Positions 14,101 to 27,900 of a DNA stretch of 64,000 nt are shown piece after piece. The notes beneath the pieces are model-generated. The model saw only the letters and a list, made by a program, of their open reading frames with translations. It ran no database searches and was not told where the DNA came from. The position numbers were made by a program, and so were the translations under genes. The stretch comes from Lepus europaeus (Eukaryota; Chordata; Mammalia; Lagomorpha; Leporidae). The stretch lies in contig NC_084833.1 of the NCBI RefSeq assembly GCF_033115175.1, forward strand, positions 56,382,716 through 56,446,715, written 5' to 3'. Within the stretch, counting starts at the first letter, position 1. Each line of letters opens with the position of its first letter.

Positions 14101-17100
14101 GAAGGCTTGGGGATTTCAGTTCATTCTGGTTTTGTCCAGTGTGACAGGAGGCAGAAGGAAGTAATTCTAATTTTCCATGTGGATGAGGGCCCTGGATAGT
14201 TTATTACAATGGTCAGAATATATGAAAATTATTTCTGATGCCTTTGGAATACTGTGATGGCTTTTATAAAAGATTTACCCTTTGTTAGAATTGAAACAGG
14301 CAGGGTCTTCCTCTCTTGGACAACCCCCCTCCTGACTCTGCAGCAGGAGGTTTCTGACTTCAACAAATCTTGATTTGCTCATACAAAAAATTTTTAAAAA
14401 TGAAAGACTTTAAACAGGCTTTCCTTGAATGTGTATCCACCAGACTGAGGGGTGGAAAGAGGATATTGGGGGCTGGGAAGGAAGCAGGATTTGCTGCCGA
14501 GTGAGGTGAGGCAGTTGCAGATCCAGGCAGTGTGTGGGCATCTGCAGGAATTGCCTTCCTGCCCAGCAGTGAGCGGGACCCGCCACAAGTAGAGTCAAGG
14601 GTGACAGAAAATGGTTGAGGGCTGGGGCTGGGGACAGCCCAGGACCTCATGGTCAGGGGGCCAGTTGAGTATGAGGCCTGCCCTGCCCAGTATCTGCCTT
14701 GCCAAGAGCCCAGAGTCCTTGTGCTCTCCCTGGAAGAAGTGAGTCAGGCCAGGCTGCCTGGATCACCCAGACAAGCAGGCTGGTAGGTGAGTGATGGCCT
14801 CTGATAGCCAAAATCTTTTAGGACTAGTTCCACTGTCCGGGCTCGGGAATCCTTGTCTCAGAGTTGAGGAGGAGCCCTCAGAATTCCCGCTCGCCTTTGG
14901 TTTCCACTCAGGTGAGAGGCACAGGTTCTGAGCCTCTGCTGTCTCTCTTTCTGGCATATGTAGCTTCTTTTGGAGAAGGTAGCTAATCTAGCCCTGATTA
15001 ACAGCTCAGGTCTTAAAAGAGGAAACCGTGGTCAATGGGGATCCAGGACAGGATGTGAGGGTGCCAGGGATTGCCAGCCCATGGTTTCTGTGTCCGAGTC
15101 CCAGCCGAGGGTTCTGGTGAAGGTATCCATGGCTAGCTCCTCTGTCGCATCCTCTTTCCCATGCCAGCTCTCCCTGAAACCCAGCAGCCAGTCCCTACGC
15201 AGTGGGAACTGGTCGGAAAGGAAGAGCCACCGGCTGCCACGATTACCCAAGAGACACAGCCATGACGACATGCTGCTGCTGGCTCAGCTGAGCCTGCCGT
15301 CTTCACCCTCCAGCTTCAATGAGGACAGCCTGAGCACCACCAGCGAGCTACTGTCCAGCCGCCGCGCCCGCCGCATTCCCAAGGTAGCCTCCTAGAGGGA
15401 GCCCACAGGGACTGGGCAGGTGGGCAGGCAGCCAGCCAGCTTGCTCTTCCGGCCCCTTCCTTCCGTCCCCCGCTAATCTGTGCTGCTTCCTCAATTCCTT
15501 TTGAGTGAAGTCGAGGTCCATGCACTGGCCTCTTTTTAGTCTGGTTAATTCCCTTTTCTTACCAATAAAGATGCATCAACTCACTGTTGGTACTCAGACG
15601 TTAGAGGAAGGAGGAAAGACTGGCTGAGACTCCTTGTTAGCATGTGCAGTGTATAAATGTTGGAGTCTTTGTGCACACACAAACATTTCCAGGCTTTCAG
15701 GGAGCTAGGACTCAGCCATGGTCTTCCTTTCTGTGACTCCTAGAATCGAAGAGTTTTCAGCAATGATTTGCACACATGGGCAGCCAGGTCCAAACCCCCA
15801 GCCCAAAGCAGCAGGATTTCGCCAAGTGGTATTTATAGCCTGCAAACAATGCTTGGGTATATTGGGAATTTAGCTTCTTCCTGTCAGGGCCCCAGGTTAT
15901 GGGCCAGAGGGGAAAGGCTACAATCCTTGTTCCTGTTATTGCATCTGAGAAGCTCTTTGTCTCAGTTGGTTCAATGACTCCTGAGTCCCAGGAGCTCCCA
16001 TCCTGTCTAGTTTGATCACAGTTCCTTCCTCTGGGGAGCTAAGTTTAGTGTCCTTGTCTTGGGGCAGGAGACAACTCCTAGGGGACCAGGCAGATGAAGG
16101 GCTACCAGGCATGGCAGACAGCTCAGTAGGAGGACCAGTGTTAGGCCCATTGGAGTGGGATGCAGAAAACTGGCACCAGTAAGTGAGGGAAAGGATGGGC
16201 AAATCTACCTAGCTGGAGCAGCCGGTGTCAGGGTTTCCTTACCTTCCCTACTTTTCTCACACAGCTTGTTCAGAGAATTAACTCCATCTACAGTGCCAAG
16301 AGGGGAAAGAAGAGGTTAAAAAAGCTCTCTATGTCCAGCATTGAGACAGCGTCACTGAGAGGTAGGCCTTAATGCCTGACCTGGTTCCGGTGTCTAGGGC
16401 CCTGGAGGGGGTGTGGCATGCACCAGCCTCAGTCTCTGTTTCCGTGAGCCAGACCTAGGGTCCTTCTGCCATCCAGGAGGGTGGAGCCATTCCAGAAAAT
16501 AGCCACACAGGAGGGAGGGCAAGAAGGGGAAGAAAGCTCTGGGATGAGTTCCTTCGGGCGTTAGGCAATGGGGCCTCGGGTAGGGAGGTGGGTTTGGAAC
16601 TCTGCTTCTGGCGAAAGGAGAGGCCAGGCTTACTGAGCACAGTGGCCTATTTCCCATTTCATATGTTGGCCTCCAAGAGGCAAGGCTCTTGTGTTCCAGG
16701 CCTGTAGGCCCCCCTGCTGGCTTAGCTCCCCACCAAATCAGGCCTGGATAAGGGTTTCTATATAGAGTAGCACCCACAGGCTGAGCTCTGAGGGACCCTG
16801 GCCCCAGCTCACTCAGCCCCTGCCCACAGATGCCTGAGTGTGGGCCCGTGGCAGCCCAGGCTGGGTACAGATCCATCCCTTTGAGAAGAGTTGGGAGGGA
16901 CACAGAGGACGCAGGCTGTGGGCAGTGGCTCATCTGTGTGCACTCCTGCTGTTGCTTTTCCAGATGAGAATAGCGAGAGCGAGAGCGACTCTGACGACAG
17001 GTTCAAAGGTGAGGCCTGGCTCCCCAAGACCATGCAACCCCTTCCCAGCTTTGGCTGCAGGGAGTCAGCCTGCCCTTCCGCTGTGTGTGCAGTTCCAGTG

Positions 17101-18882
17101 TGGAACAGCAACAGGCAAGGTACCAGGCCTACAGAACAGAGAGCTAGCTGTAGGGAAGTCCATTCTTACAGATGTGTGAGCTCAGCCCTACAAAGTTAAC
17201 CTCACCTGTCTCCCTTTGCCAAAGTGAAGGCAAGTGACCCTGGGAATTGGGTGCTCAGCTTGCTTGGTCAGTGTAAACCTAGAGGGTCAGAGATGGGCTC
17301 AGATTAAAATCACCCATTCTGTAGACTGAGGAAACTGGTCCTGTGGAGGCCCTGAGGCCACCTGTCACCCAACCCTATAGAAGAGATGGTCCCCTCCCTG
17401 GAAAGGTTCTGCAACCTTCACGTTCCGTGGGCTCTGGGCATGTGTCTGCCAGGAAGCCCTGTCTGGACCATTCTGGATGATTCATGTGGGAGCTTGCTCC
17501 CTCCTCTACTGGTCCCTAGGCAAGTGGGCAAGTGGTCTTTGAACTGGGGGGCAGAGGGGAAGGGCCCAAGGTCAGGGACTCTGATAGGAGCCTTTGAATG
17601 AAGCTTTCACAGGTGTTCATATTATCTGGCTCTATTGGCACTGGGATAGGGTAGGTACCAATGACTCATCCCTGGGCTTTCCTGCCCTGGGCAGTCCTTG
17701 TGGCCCTGGCTCAACCCTCAGCAGCTCCAGAGGGCCAGGCTATTGGCGTCTTGGTTAAGGACCTAGCTGGGGAACGGGGTCACATGAGGTTCACATGCTT
17801 AGAGGTGATCCACAGAGAGAAGGCCATGGGTCAGGGTAGAGGGGGCTCATGTGAGTCCTGAGAGGGGCCAGCCTGCTTGTCCCCTGATGTATGACCTGCC
17901 CCCAGCCCACACGCAGCGCCTGGTCCACATCCAGTCGATGCTGAAACGCGCGCCCAGCTATCGGACCCTGGAGCTGGAACTGCTTGAGTGGCAGGAACGG
18001 GAGCTCTTTGAGTACTTTGTGGTGGTGTCCCTCAGGAAGAAGCCATCGCGAAACACCTACCTCCCGGAGGTCTCCTACCAGTTTCCCAAGGTGAGACCAC
18101 CTCTCCCCACCCCACCCTCCCTCCTCTGCCAGGCCCCTCTGTCCCAGCTGCTCACCCACCTCCCATAGCCCTGAGCCTGCCTCCTCCCAGCGGAAGGGCA
18201 AATGGAATGGTAGGTGTGGGCCGGTGCTCTTTCCGAGGAGAAGGGCTTGAAAGCACCTGTCAGTGTGCTTCCCATAAAATCCAGGTTGTTTCCAAGGACT
18301 GTAGGGTCCAGGGATGGGCCCCAGCTACTTCTCCCATCTTCACCACTTTATTGAGATGGAAATCACATACTCTACAGTTTGCCCACTTAAAGTTTAAAAT
18401 TCAGTGGTTTGTAGTATATTGGCACTGTAATCAATTTCACATTTTTATCATCCCTAAAATAAACCCAGTACCCGTGAGTAGTCACTCACCCTTTCTCCTA
18501 CCTACCTTATCTTTCTTTCTTTCTATTTTTATAAGGATTTATTTTATTTTTTGAAAGGCAGAGTTACAGAGGGAGAGACAGACAAAGAGGTCTTCCACCT
18601 GCTGGTTCACTCCCCCAATGGCTGCAGTGGCCGGTACTGGGCCAGGCTGAAGCCAGGAGCCAGGAGCTTCTTCCGGGTCTCCCACGTGGGTGCAGGGGCC
18701 CAAGTACTTGGGCCATCTTCCACTGCTTTCCCAGGTGCATTAACAAGGAGCTGGATGGGAAGTAGAACAGCCGGGACTTGAACTGGAGACCATAAAGGAT
18801 GCAGGCATTACAAGCAACAGCTTAACCCTCTACTCCACAATGCCAGCCACAATCCTCCTGTGTTCATCACCAGCCAGCCTGG

Positions 18883-18934
<52 letters not shown>

Positions 18935-21900
18935 ATTACCTCTGCCTGCAGTGTTCTTTCTCGAGCTCTTCATTGGGCTGCTGGCTCTTCCTTATTTACA
19001 TTCTCTGCTCAAGCAGTGCCTGTCCAGGGATGTCTTTCCTAATGCCTGAACATAGCCCCTGTCCTGCCCAGTCCTCTCTGTCACATCAGCTGTTCATTTC
19101 CGTTGTGGCCCCTGTGAAATGCTGTTGCCGTTTTCCCCGTCTCCTGACCAGAAGGAGCAGGGTCTGGGACCTTGTCTGCTTTGTTTGCTGCTGATCCCTG
19201 CAGCACACAGTCCAGTGTCAGATGCCGTATCTGAGTGCTCAGTAGGCACTCACTGAATGAATGAGTGATGACTCCACCCACACTCAGACCTATGTGAGAA
19301 GCAGGAGTGGGAAGGGTGGCTGAGAAGCATGCCTGTTGGCAGGATGTATCTAGGGTTCCTGGGAGGAGACTGTACCTTTGCCCTAGGTTTCAGGTGATCT
19401 TTTGGTTGCCTCTACCCACGTTCCTCTTCTCTGCAGCTGGACCGACCCACCAAGCAGATGCGGGAGGCAGAGGAAAGGCTCAAAGCCATTCCCCAGTTTT
19501 GCTTCCCAGATGCCAAGGATTGGCTGCCTGTGTCCGAGTACAGCAGGTAAGATCTGGCCTGGCCTGGCTGGATGGAGGAAAGGGGCTTAGCCTTCAGACC
19601 TCCACAGTGGTGGGCAACTGAGCGGGGCCTACCCAAGTCCCAGCCCACTCTCCTACAGCAACCTGGTCTTCATCCAACCCCTGAGGTTACAGTTGCTATT
19701 CTTGGGACTGCTTCCTGGGTCCTCTGAGACCTCCCTGATTCCAGGCCTCTCCCTGTTCCAGTGAGACCTTTTCTTTCGTGCTAACCGGAGAAGACGGCAG
19801 CAGACGCTTTGGCTACTGCAGGCGCTTACTGGTGAGCGGTCCCATTGGGTCCCCGGGGCTAGACCAGGGTGTGTGTGTGTGTGTGTGTGTGTGCTCACGC
19901 ATGTGCACACCCTTCTGCAATGTCAACTTTTGTGAAATCCCGTGTTCTGCTCCCTGAGGCCATCCAGTGACCCTTCAGGTTGGCCCCCAGGATCCAAGAG
20001 TATTTCCAGTAAGAGGAAGGAGTGGATCAACTTCTACTGGGTTATCCTATCTTTTTAACCTTTCTATACTTTTTCTTTTCATTCATCTTCTTTGGGATCA
20101 TGGGCTCTGGCTGCAGGGTCCTACCACCCCAGCAGTATGTATTTATGCATCAGATTGGCAGCTGACCTTCCTCACCTCCATAGCTGGCCAGCCTGATCTG
20201 AGGAGGAGACCTGTCCTGGTCTCACAAGGTTGGAGGCTGAGCAGGGACAGACGAGTACCTTCTTGGGGATTCTGGGAGAGACACCTTGAACTTAAGGGAA
20301 AGGGATTCAGTTTTGAATATAAAGCTATTTTGTGAGGAGAGAGTCCTTCTTCATCTCGCTTCCCTAGAAAATAGATGGAGGTCGAGTCCCAGAGCTGGGG
20401 GAGGGTGCAGCCCTGTTGCACTCTCCCCTGGAGGGCCCTGGCTGGTTGATGGTGTTTTAGGGCTTCCAGGTCCTAATGCAAGAAGACCTCTCCAGACACC
20501 AGACTAGGGGTAGATAAGGAGAATCCTAAAAGAAGGATTCTGCGTCACAGATTCATTCATTCAGGAACACAGCTCCTGCTGAGGGTCAGGCCCCACACTG
20601 AAGGCACGTTAGGATGAGTTCACCACAGATCCCACCATTAAGGACGTGGAGGAGGTTGGACTTTGAACAGAGAAGGGAAGGGTTGAGAGTAAACTTCTGT
20701 AAAAGGCCTATCATGTTTCAAGCAAGGTGCTCAAGTGCGTCTTTCCTTTATTTCTCACAGTAGCCCAAAGGGTTTTATTTTCCCCAATCTATGAATCAGG
20801 GAATTGAGACTCAGAGGTTCAGTGACTTGCCCAAGGTCACACAACCAGTGAGGGACAGAGTCAGCACTGACTTCAAGTCCTTTATTACCAATAGCACAAA
20901 CGCTGGTCTGAGGAGAAAGGAATATAGAATGCCCAGTCCATGCAGCCAAGGGAATGTGGAGCAGTCCCAGATGCCAGATGGGGAGCAGAGCAGAGGCCAG
21001 CCCGCGTCGGGTCCCCTGGGCCTGCAGAGGAGCGCGTTCCCAATGCTGCCTTCCTTGAGCAGCGATGGAGAGGAGCTGCTCCTTTGCAGTGGGCCTGCTG
21101 CCCCCAGGGAGGAGCGTGTTTGTCCTGGCGCTGTCAGAGAAGGCCTGGGCTGGGTCCCTGCCAAGGGGGCTGGCACTAGCTCGGCATTCCTGCAGATTGG
21201 ACACAATGATTCTAACCCAAATCCCACATACTTGATTTAATCACTTGGGCTTTAGGAGAGGCGGGGGAGAGGGAAAGAGAGAGAAGTGCGTTTCAGGCCT
21301 AATATGGACAAAAACAGATTTCTGCCTTCTCTTTAGATTCGTGACGTGTGGCCAGCAGGTTTGGAGACTGAAATAGCCCCATCTGCATTTGCTTAGCAGC
21401 CTGCATGAGGGGCCAGCACCTGCTGCTCTGCTCTCTCCCCACTCAGCCTTGCTGGGCCTCTAGGCGCCCTCCTGCCCCCGCCCCAGCCCCTTTGTGGAGA
21501 GAGTACTCCAGTGGATTCACCCAGCCTGCACTGGAGGTCTCCAGGCCTCGGCAGCCCGCTGTTGACAACACCTTCTCCAGTTGCCCACCTTTTCCATCCT
21601 TTTTTCCCACTGTTCTTCTGTACTCCGTAGCATCCCTCTGTCCTGTGTTTTTGTGTCCCTTTCCCTTCCTTCCTATCAGAGAGCAGCCTGCTTGGAGGCC
21701 AGACTGTAAAAGCAGAGGCCAAAACAGACTCCTGCCTCCATGACCATGGCTTCCAGATCCATGACCTCAGACAACAGCTTGGAATTTTTTTTTTTTTTTT
21801 TTTTTTTTTTTTGACAGGCAGAGTGGACAGTGAGAGAGAGAGACAGAAAGGTCTTCCTTTGCCGTTGGTTCACCCTCCAATGACCGCCGTGGCCAGCGTG

Positions 21901-24900
21901 TTGCGGCCGGCACACCGCGCTGATCCGAAGGCAGGAGCCAGGTGCTTCTCCTGGTCTCCCATGGGGTGCAGGGCCCAAGCACTTGGGCCATCCTCCACTG
22001 CACTCCCAGGCCACAGCAGAGAGCTGGCCTGGAAGAGGGGCAACCGGGACAGAATCGGTGCCCTGACCGGGACTAGAACCCGGTGTGCCGGTGCTGCAAG
22101 GCGGAGGATTAGCCTATTGAGCCGTGGTGCCGGCCCAGCTTGGAATTTTTTAAACTCAGTTGCCTCATCTGTAAGATGGGGATAATAATGTCTATCGTTC
22201 GGTTTTTTGTTTGGCTTTTTGTTTTTGTAAATTACCAAACCCAGGACTCAGATGTAGTAAACTTGTGAATAGTAATTCTGTCCCCTTGTCTGTTTTCAGT
22301 TTGCCCTCTTAGGCTGGGGTTGGATCAGAGAAGGGGAAAAAAAAGCAACTGAGAAAGGGGATATTTTAGACTCTTCCCCTGTGGAGGGCACAAGACCGCA
22401 CAACTTGGTCCGAAGAATGTACACAAATCCTCATCACGGTCACTCTGCTGAGGTCCTAGCCTTAGGGATCCAAATCCGTGACTCGCCCTGTAGCTTCTGT
22501 CAGACTGCTGCTTCTTTTACCAGCCCTCTCCTGGGAGGACAGGGAAGCCAGTGGGGGGAGCTTTGCAGGGGCCTGGACAACTGGGCTGGAGACCCACTGG
22601 AGGTCGAAGCCTGCGCCTTTCCTTTGGGGCCCTGATTGAGTTTAGAAGAGGCTTGGAGCCTTCCTCCACTAGCAGAGTAGTCCTTAGTCCTCAGTTCCCA
22701 AGGAAAAGGAGCCAGATATGGTAATCATGCCTTCTCCGTGTCTGTCTCTCTCTCCCGCCCATCCCGGCCCAGCCAAGTGGGAAAGGGCCTCGGTTGCCAG
22801 AGGTGTACTGTGTCATCAGCCGCCTTGGCTGCTTCGGCTTGTTTTCCAAGGTAAGAGGCTCTGGCCTGCTTCCCTCCCCCACCACCCCATCAGCTGACAG
22901 CTCCCGCAGGAGTCTGCAGGCAGCTTAGATGAGAAAACCACCTGTGTGTGAGAGCGAGCAGAAAGAGAATGCAAGAGCAAGTACAAGTGAGCTCTGTTTC
23001 CCTCCGTGTTCCCAAGCCTGGCTCCCTACCTGGCTGGCTGGCTGGCATTTCCCCAGCTCCTGTGTTGGCAGTGTCTGCTCATGTCACGGCCCACTCTGGC
23101 CATGGGCAAAGCCAGGGTCCTTGGGGAAGCCAGGTGTGCCCTGGGGAGCTCTCAGATGATATTTCCTGTGCTTGACTGCTCTGCCTTTGGAGACTGAAGC
23201 CAGGCCAGCTGGGGAGCAAAGCAGTCACGGGGTGCTGCTCAGGTGTGAAGATCCTGGCCAGCCAGTCCTCTCATCTCCCAGCCTCTGGCCCAGCCTCACC
23301 AGACGCTAGGCTGCCCTCTCTTCTCCCAAGAGGTGAGGAGAGGCAGCGCCCTGACGCCCTTCCTTCTTTGGCTGCTGCCGGTGGGCACAGGTGCTGGATG
23401 AGGTGGAGCGCCGGCGTGGGATCTCCGCTGCCTTGGTCTATCCCTTCATGAGAAGTCTCATGGAGTCGCCCTTCCCAGCTCCAGGCAAGACCATCAAAGT
23501 GAAGACATTCCTGCCAGGGGCTGGCAATGAGGTAGGGATTTCTGCTGCCTCTTCTCTCGGGCGCCTGCTGAGGGTCCAGTTGCAGGGAGGTGCAGAGTGC
23601 AGCCCCCTCCTCGCCCACATGTCCGCACACCTGGTCAACAGGGACTGGAAATGTTGCCAGCTCTTCCTTCTCTAAGGGGCTTTCCTGATTGGACTAAACC
23701 ACATTCCACCTGCTTTCCTTTTGTTGACTCAAATCTCTCTGAATAGGTGCTCCTCTCACAACCAGGGGTGGTGTCAGACCTTGGGGCAGAGTCATAAAGC
23801 TAAAGAGGGACCAGCTCTGTTCTTGTGGGGTTTGGAGCAACGGTGGGGAGCCTTTATTTTGCCAAGGGCCACGTGGATATTTATAACTTCATCTGTGGGC
23901 CATACAACATTATCAACTTAAAAATGAGCCTGCTGTAGATAAATTGAATTTCAAGTCCTACCTGCAGTTGCCTTGGCAGGGCCAGACCAAATGGTTTCAT
24001 GGGCCTTACACGGCCCTCAGGCCAGACGCTCCCCACTCCTGGTCTAGAGGGGCACACTAACGTTAAATACTTCTCTCTCTGAATAAGGGCAATTCCTGAA
24101 TGTGTTAAGAGTGAAGTAAAGGAACAGGACCACCCCCATCCCAAGAGTATGTGCTGAGAGACCTGCTTTAGACTAGACGGTCAGGGAAGACCTCTGAGAA
24201 AGTGACAGGGAATGTCCAAGGAGGAGGCGTTTTACCAGTTGAAGTGGTGGAAGGAGGCTGAGAGAGTGTGGAGAGAAGATGGTTCCCAGTGGAGGGAGCA
24301 GCGAATGCGAAGGCAAAAGCTGGAAGGGTGTGTGTGCTGGTCAAGGGACTGAGAAGAGGCCAAGACGCGGAAGGACATGGAGCAGGGTGGGGAGGCAGGC
24401 AAGGCCCGAGGCACCGTGTTCCTGCTGGGCCAAATTAAGGATTTTGGATTTTTTCATAACAGCGTTACAATAAGATCTGATACATGTTTTTAAAAGCTGG
24501 CTCTGGCTGCTTCATAGAAAATGGCTTGGAATAAGAACAGGGAGACTGGCTAAGACACTGCTGCCGTAGCACAGGCAAGAGATGACAGTAGCTTGGACGA
24601 AGGCATAGCAGAAGGGAAAAAGAAGTAGATGGAATGAAGATGTATTTTAGAGCTAGGAGTGACAGAACTTTGTGTTTGATTGGAGGTAGGGAATAACTGT
24701 AGCCACGGTTTTAAGGCTGACTCCCAGTTTGCTGGCTTGAGCCGCAGGATAATGATGAAGCCATCTCCTGAGGTGGGAGCCCCGGAAGCAGGAGCAGGTG
24801 AGGAGGAGGAAGCTCCTTCAGCCTTATACATGTTAAGTTTGAGACATCCCTGAGACACCTAAGAGGAGGTATTTAGTAGACACAAGTGTAGGTAGGGAAA

Positions 24901-27900
24901 GGAAGGGAGCCCTCTGTCCCGAGGAACCCCACAAGCAGAGGCGCTGCAGTGGAGGACGTAGCAGCCGCCTCGGGGGCCCATGCTCAGAAGCCAGGGAAAG
25001 CAGGTGCCTCAAGAAGGAGTGGTCAGGCTGAGGCACTGCCGGCTGCCTTGACAGGGGAGGTGGGGCCTTCGTGGGGTGAGTTGAGATGTGAAGGCAGGTG
25101 AGAAGGGGAAACAGCCCTGGTCGCAGTCTTTCAGGTCCCTTGGCTGTGAACAGAAACAGGGAGGGGGCCGTGAGGTGAAGGAAACATGGAGCCAGGGAAA
25201 GTTTGCTAAAGATGGCTACTGGACATGGCCCCAGAGGAAGAGCTTAAGGTGAAGGAGAGGGAGGGGCAGTCAACTGCCACTGAGAAAACACAGGGTGGGC
25301 TCCACAGAGGAACTGACTCTCGTTGGGAGAGAAGGAAAGGGTGGTGGCCATCATCTGATGGCTTTGGTTGTCTCTCTCTTTTTTTTTTTTTTTAAATTAT
25401 TTGGCAGGTAGAGTTATAGACAGCGAGAGAGACAGAGAGAAAGGTCTTCCTTCTGTTGATTCACTCCTCAAATGGCTGCTACGGCCGGTGCTGCGCCTAT
25501 CTGAAGCCAGGAGCCAGGTGCTTCTTCCTGGTCTCCCATGTGGGTGTAGGGGTCCAAGCACTTGGGCCATTCTCCACTGCCCTCCCAGGCCACAGCAGAG
25601 AGCTGGACTGGAAGAGGAGCAACCGGGACCAGAACCCAGCGCCCATGTGGGATGCTGGTGCCGTAGATGGAGGATTAACCAAGTGAGCCACGGTGCCAGC
25701 CCCGCTTTGGTTGTCTCAAGAGAGAAAAACAAATTTAGTCTTTGAGAGTAATAGGCAGGAGTTAGATTCTCAGAGAAGTGAGGCAGAAATAAATCAGTTG
25801 TTGCAAAGAGTGGGAGAGGAGCTGCCCAGAGAAGTGTACTGGGCTTGCTGGGCAGTGGCAGACCCACTTGGGCCTTTCTCAGTAACTCTTTTCGCCATCC
25901 TCACGTGGTATAGAGGTGGACAGCTGCCCCTGTCCTGGGAGTCCCTCGGGATCTGGCCCCGGCCGCCTCACCAGCCTCATTTCTCATCACTCGGGCACTC
26001 CCCGAGCCTCATTTCCCTTTGCTCAGAAGGCACTGCCCTCTCTTCTCTTTGGGGAATCAAGTCAGGCATCTTGTGCCCCGGGATGCTTGCCCAAGCCCGC
26101 GTGTTGGCCGCCCTTCCTAAATGCCTCCCAGCCCTTGTGCAGGTCTCTACTACACCCTTCCTCTGGCCTGTCCTCCTCAGGGCTGGACAGTTCCGGCTCC
26201 TTGAGCCCACTGGGCTGTGATCTTGAGGGCACGGGTAAATGAGAAGACGCCCAGGGCCTGCAAGCAGCCTGTGTGAACTCTAACCCCGGGCAGCTGGACC
26301 CGAGGGGTAGTGGCAGTGTGTGGCTGGGTGCTGCAGAGCAGAGCTTGTTGGGCTGCCAGCAGGCTCTTAGGAGGAAGGGTCAGGAAGCTTCCCGTGACCT
26401 CTGCGGTGGGGATAGGGCCCAGAGAGGATGCAGAAGCCTTGATGTGATAGTGCTGTGGCATTCCATCAGCCCATGTCCACCTCACTGGGGGTGTGCCCAG
26501 CATCGTGGTAGTTGCTCAGTCTCCCAGGTATTCTCTGTCCTGCAGGAGAGGCAGTTCGGGAAGAGCCATGCAGTATTTTGGGCCCATTGTGCCGCTTCTC
26601 TGGAGCCTAGAGGGATCAATAGTGAGCTGGGAGTTAGAATTTCTTCACTTACACCCCAAGGGAAAATGAGATGCTGTGGGGCCAAAGCATCTGATGTGAT
26701 GGGGCTGTGAGAGAGTTCTTGTTTCTCAGCCCAGTTCTCAGATGCTGAGGAGCTGGAAGGGGGCTAAGCAGGTCTCAGTGACAGCTGCCTGGACACAGCC
26801 TGAGTGCCTGCAGCTCCTCCTCTCACCGCTGGGATTGGTTGCTATTCTCGCACCCCCATGACTGCGCCCAGAGAAGTGGCTGTTGGTGCTATAGCATTGA
26901 CCTTGGGAGCAGCCTTTGGAGGGAAGAGAGCTAGGCCTGGCCCTGATAAAGACAGTCCTGCTTCCTGGCAAGAGTAAGGAATGGCCAGCCCTTTCCTTGT
27001 GTTTTCTTTGTCCCTGGTACAGGACTTAGGGTGATGGAGATAAGGGCCAGGATGGGAGGATAAACATAACTTCTGGAAGGAAGCTCTTTGCTAGCAGGAA
27101 AGGGAGGGGACATGGCAACAAGGATGAGCGGTGCTCCCCATCCAGAGATGGCTGGGAATACAGTTCTGGGATGCAGAGATGTTGCTCTTCCTGTGGCCTG
27201 GAGAGCAGTGGCAGCTGTGGGGTCTGGTCAGCTTGGGGAGATAGACAGGAGGGTGAGGAGGGCCTTGCAGATGAGGCTGTGTGGCTCCCTCCTCCTCCTT
27301 ATCTGCATGAACGGTGGGCTCTCCTCCCCTTCCTGAGATCTGATGGACGGCCCCTTAGCTGCTTCTTCCGGGAGCCTCCCCACTGTCACAGGTAGCCCGC
27401 TTACCCCCCAAACTGGTGTTTAATGGGTGTGGGGCAGAGCTGCGGTCTGAGAAGCAGAGCCTTGCTCCTGTTGCACAGTGGGGCAGAACAGGGACCCTCG
27501 GCCAGGGGCTGGGAAGGGAAAGCAGCCTCTGGATGCTTTGTGCAGGGCCCCACTTTGCCTGTGGCTCTCCTGCAGGTGTTAGAGCTGCGGCGGCCCATGG
27601 ACTCCCGGCTGGAGCATGTGGACTTTGAGTGCCTTTTTACCTGCCTCAGCGTGCGCCAGCTCATCCGAATCTTTGCCTCGCTGCTGCTGGAGCGACGGGT
27701 CATTTTTGTGGCAGATAAGCTCAGGTAGGGCCCAGCAGGGCAAGGGAGAAGAGGGGGAAGACACACCCATGGATTAATTCAACAGTGGTTACGCGCCCTG
27801 CTGTGTGCCACATACCTTGGTATTAGTGTGTGGAATATGCTTCTGCGTGTGTGTGTGTGTTTGTGTGTGTGTGTTTGTGTGAAAAGATAAAGACCAGAGG

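Larger units (their letters stand above)
15384..17905 (+). other. DENND2B introns d-e, e-f and f-g
   Basis: Introns 15384-16264, 16362-16963 and 17009-17905 surround the small exons e and f. They show no recognisable repeat or other gene. Confidence 0.65.
18091..22772 (+). other. DENND2B introns g-h, h-i and i-j
   Basis: L1 (18330), CSINE (18530), (TC)n and L2 (19000) lie between g and h; (GT)n, L2 and MIR remnants and the young CSINE (21786) lie between i and j. Confidence 0.65.
23532..27575 (+). other. DENND2B intron k-l
   Basis: 4 kb with the unclassified repeat (23830), L2 (24180) and CSINE (25380). 25.7-27.5 kb has no recognised feature. Confidence 0.65.
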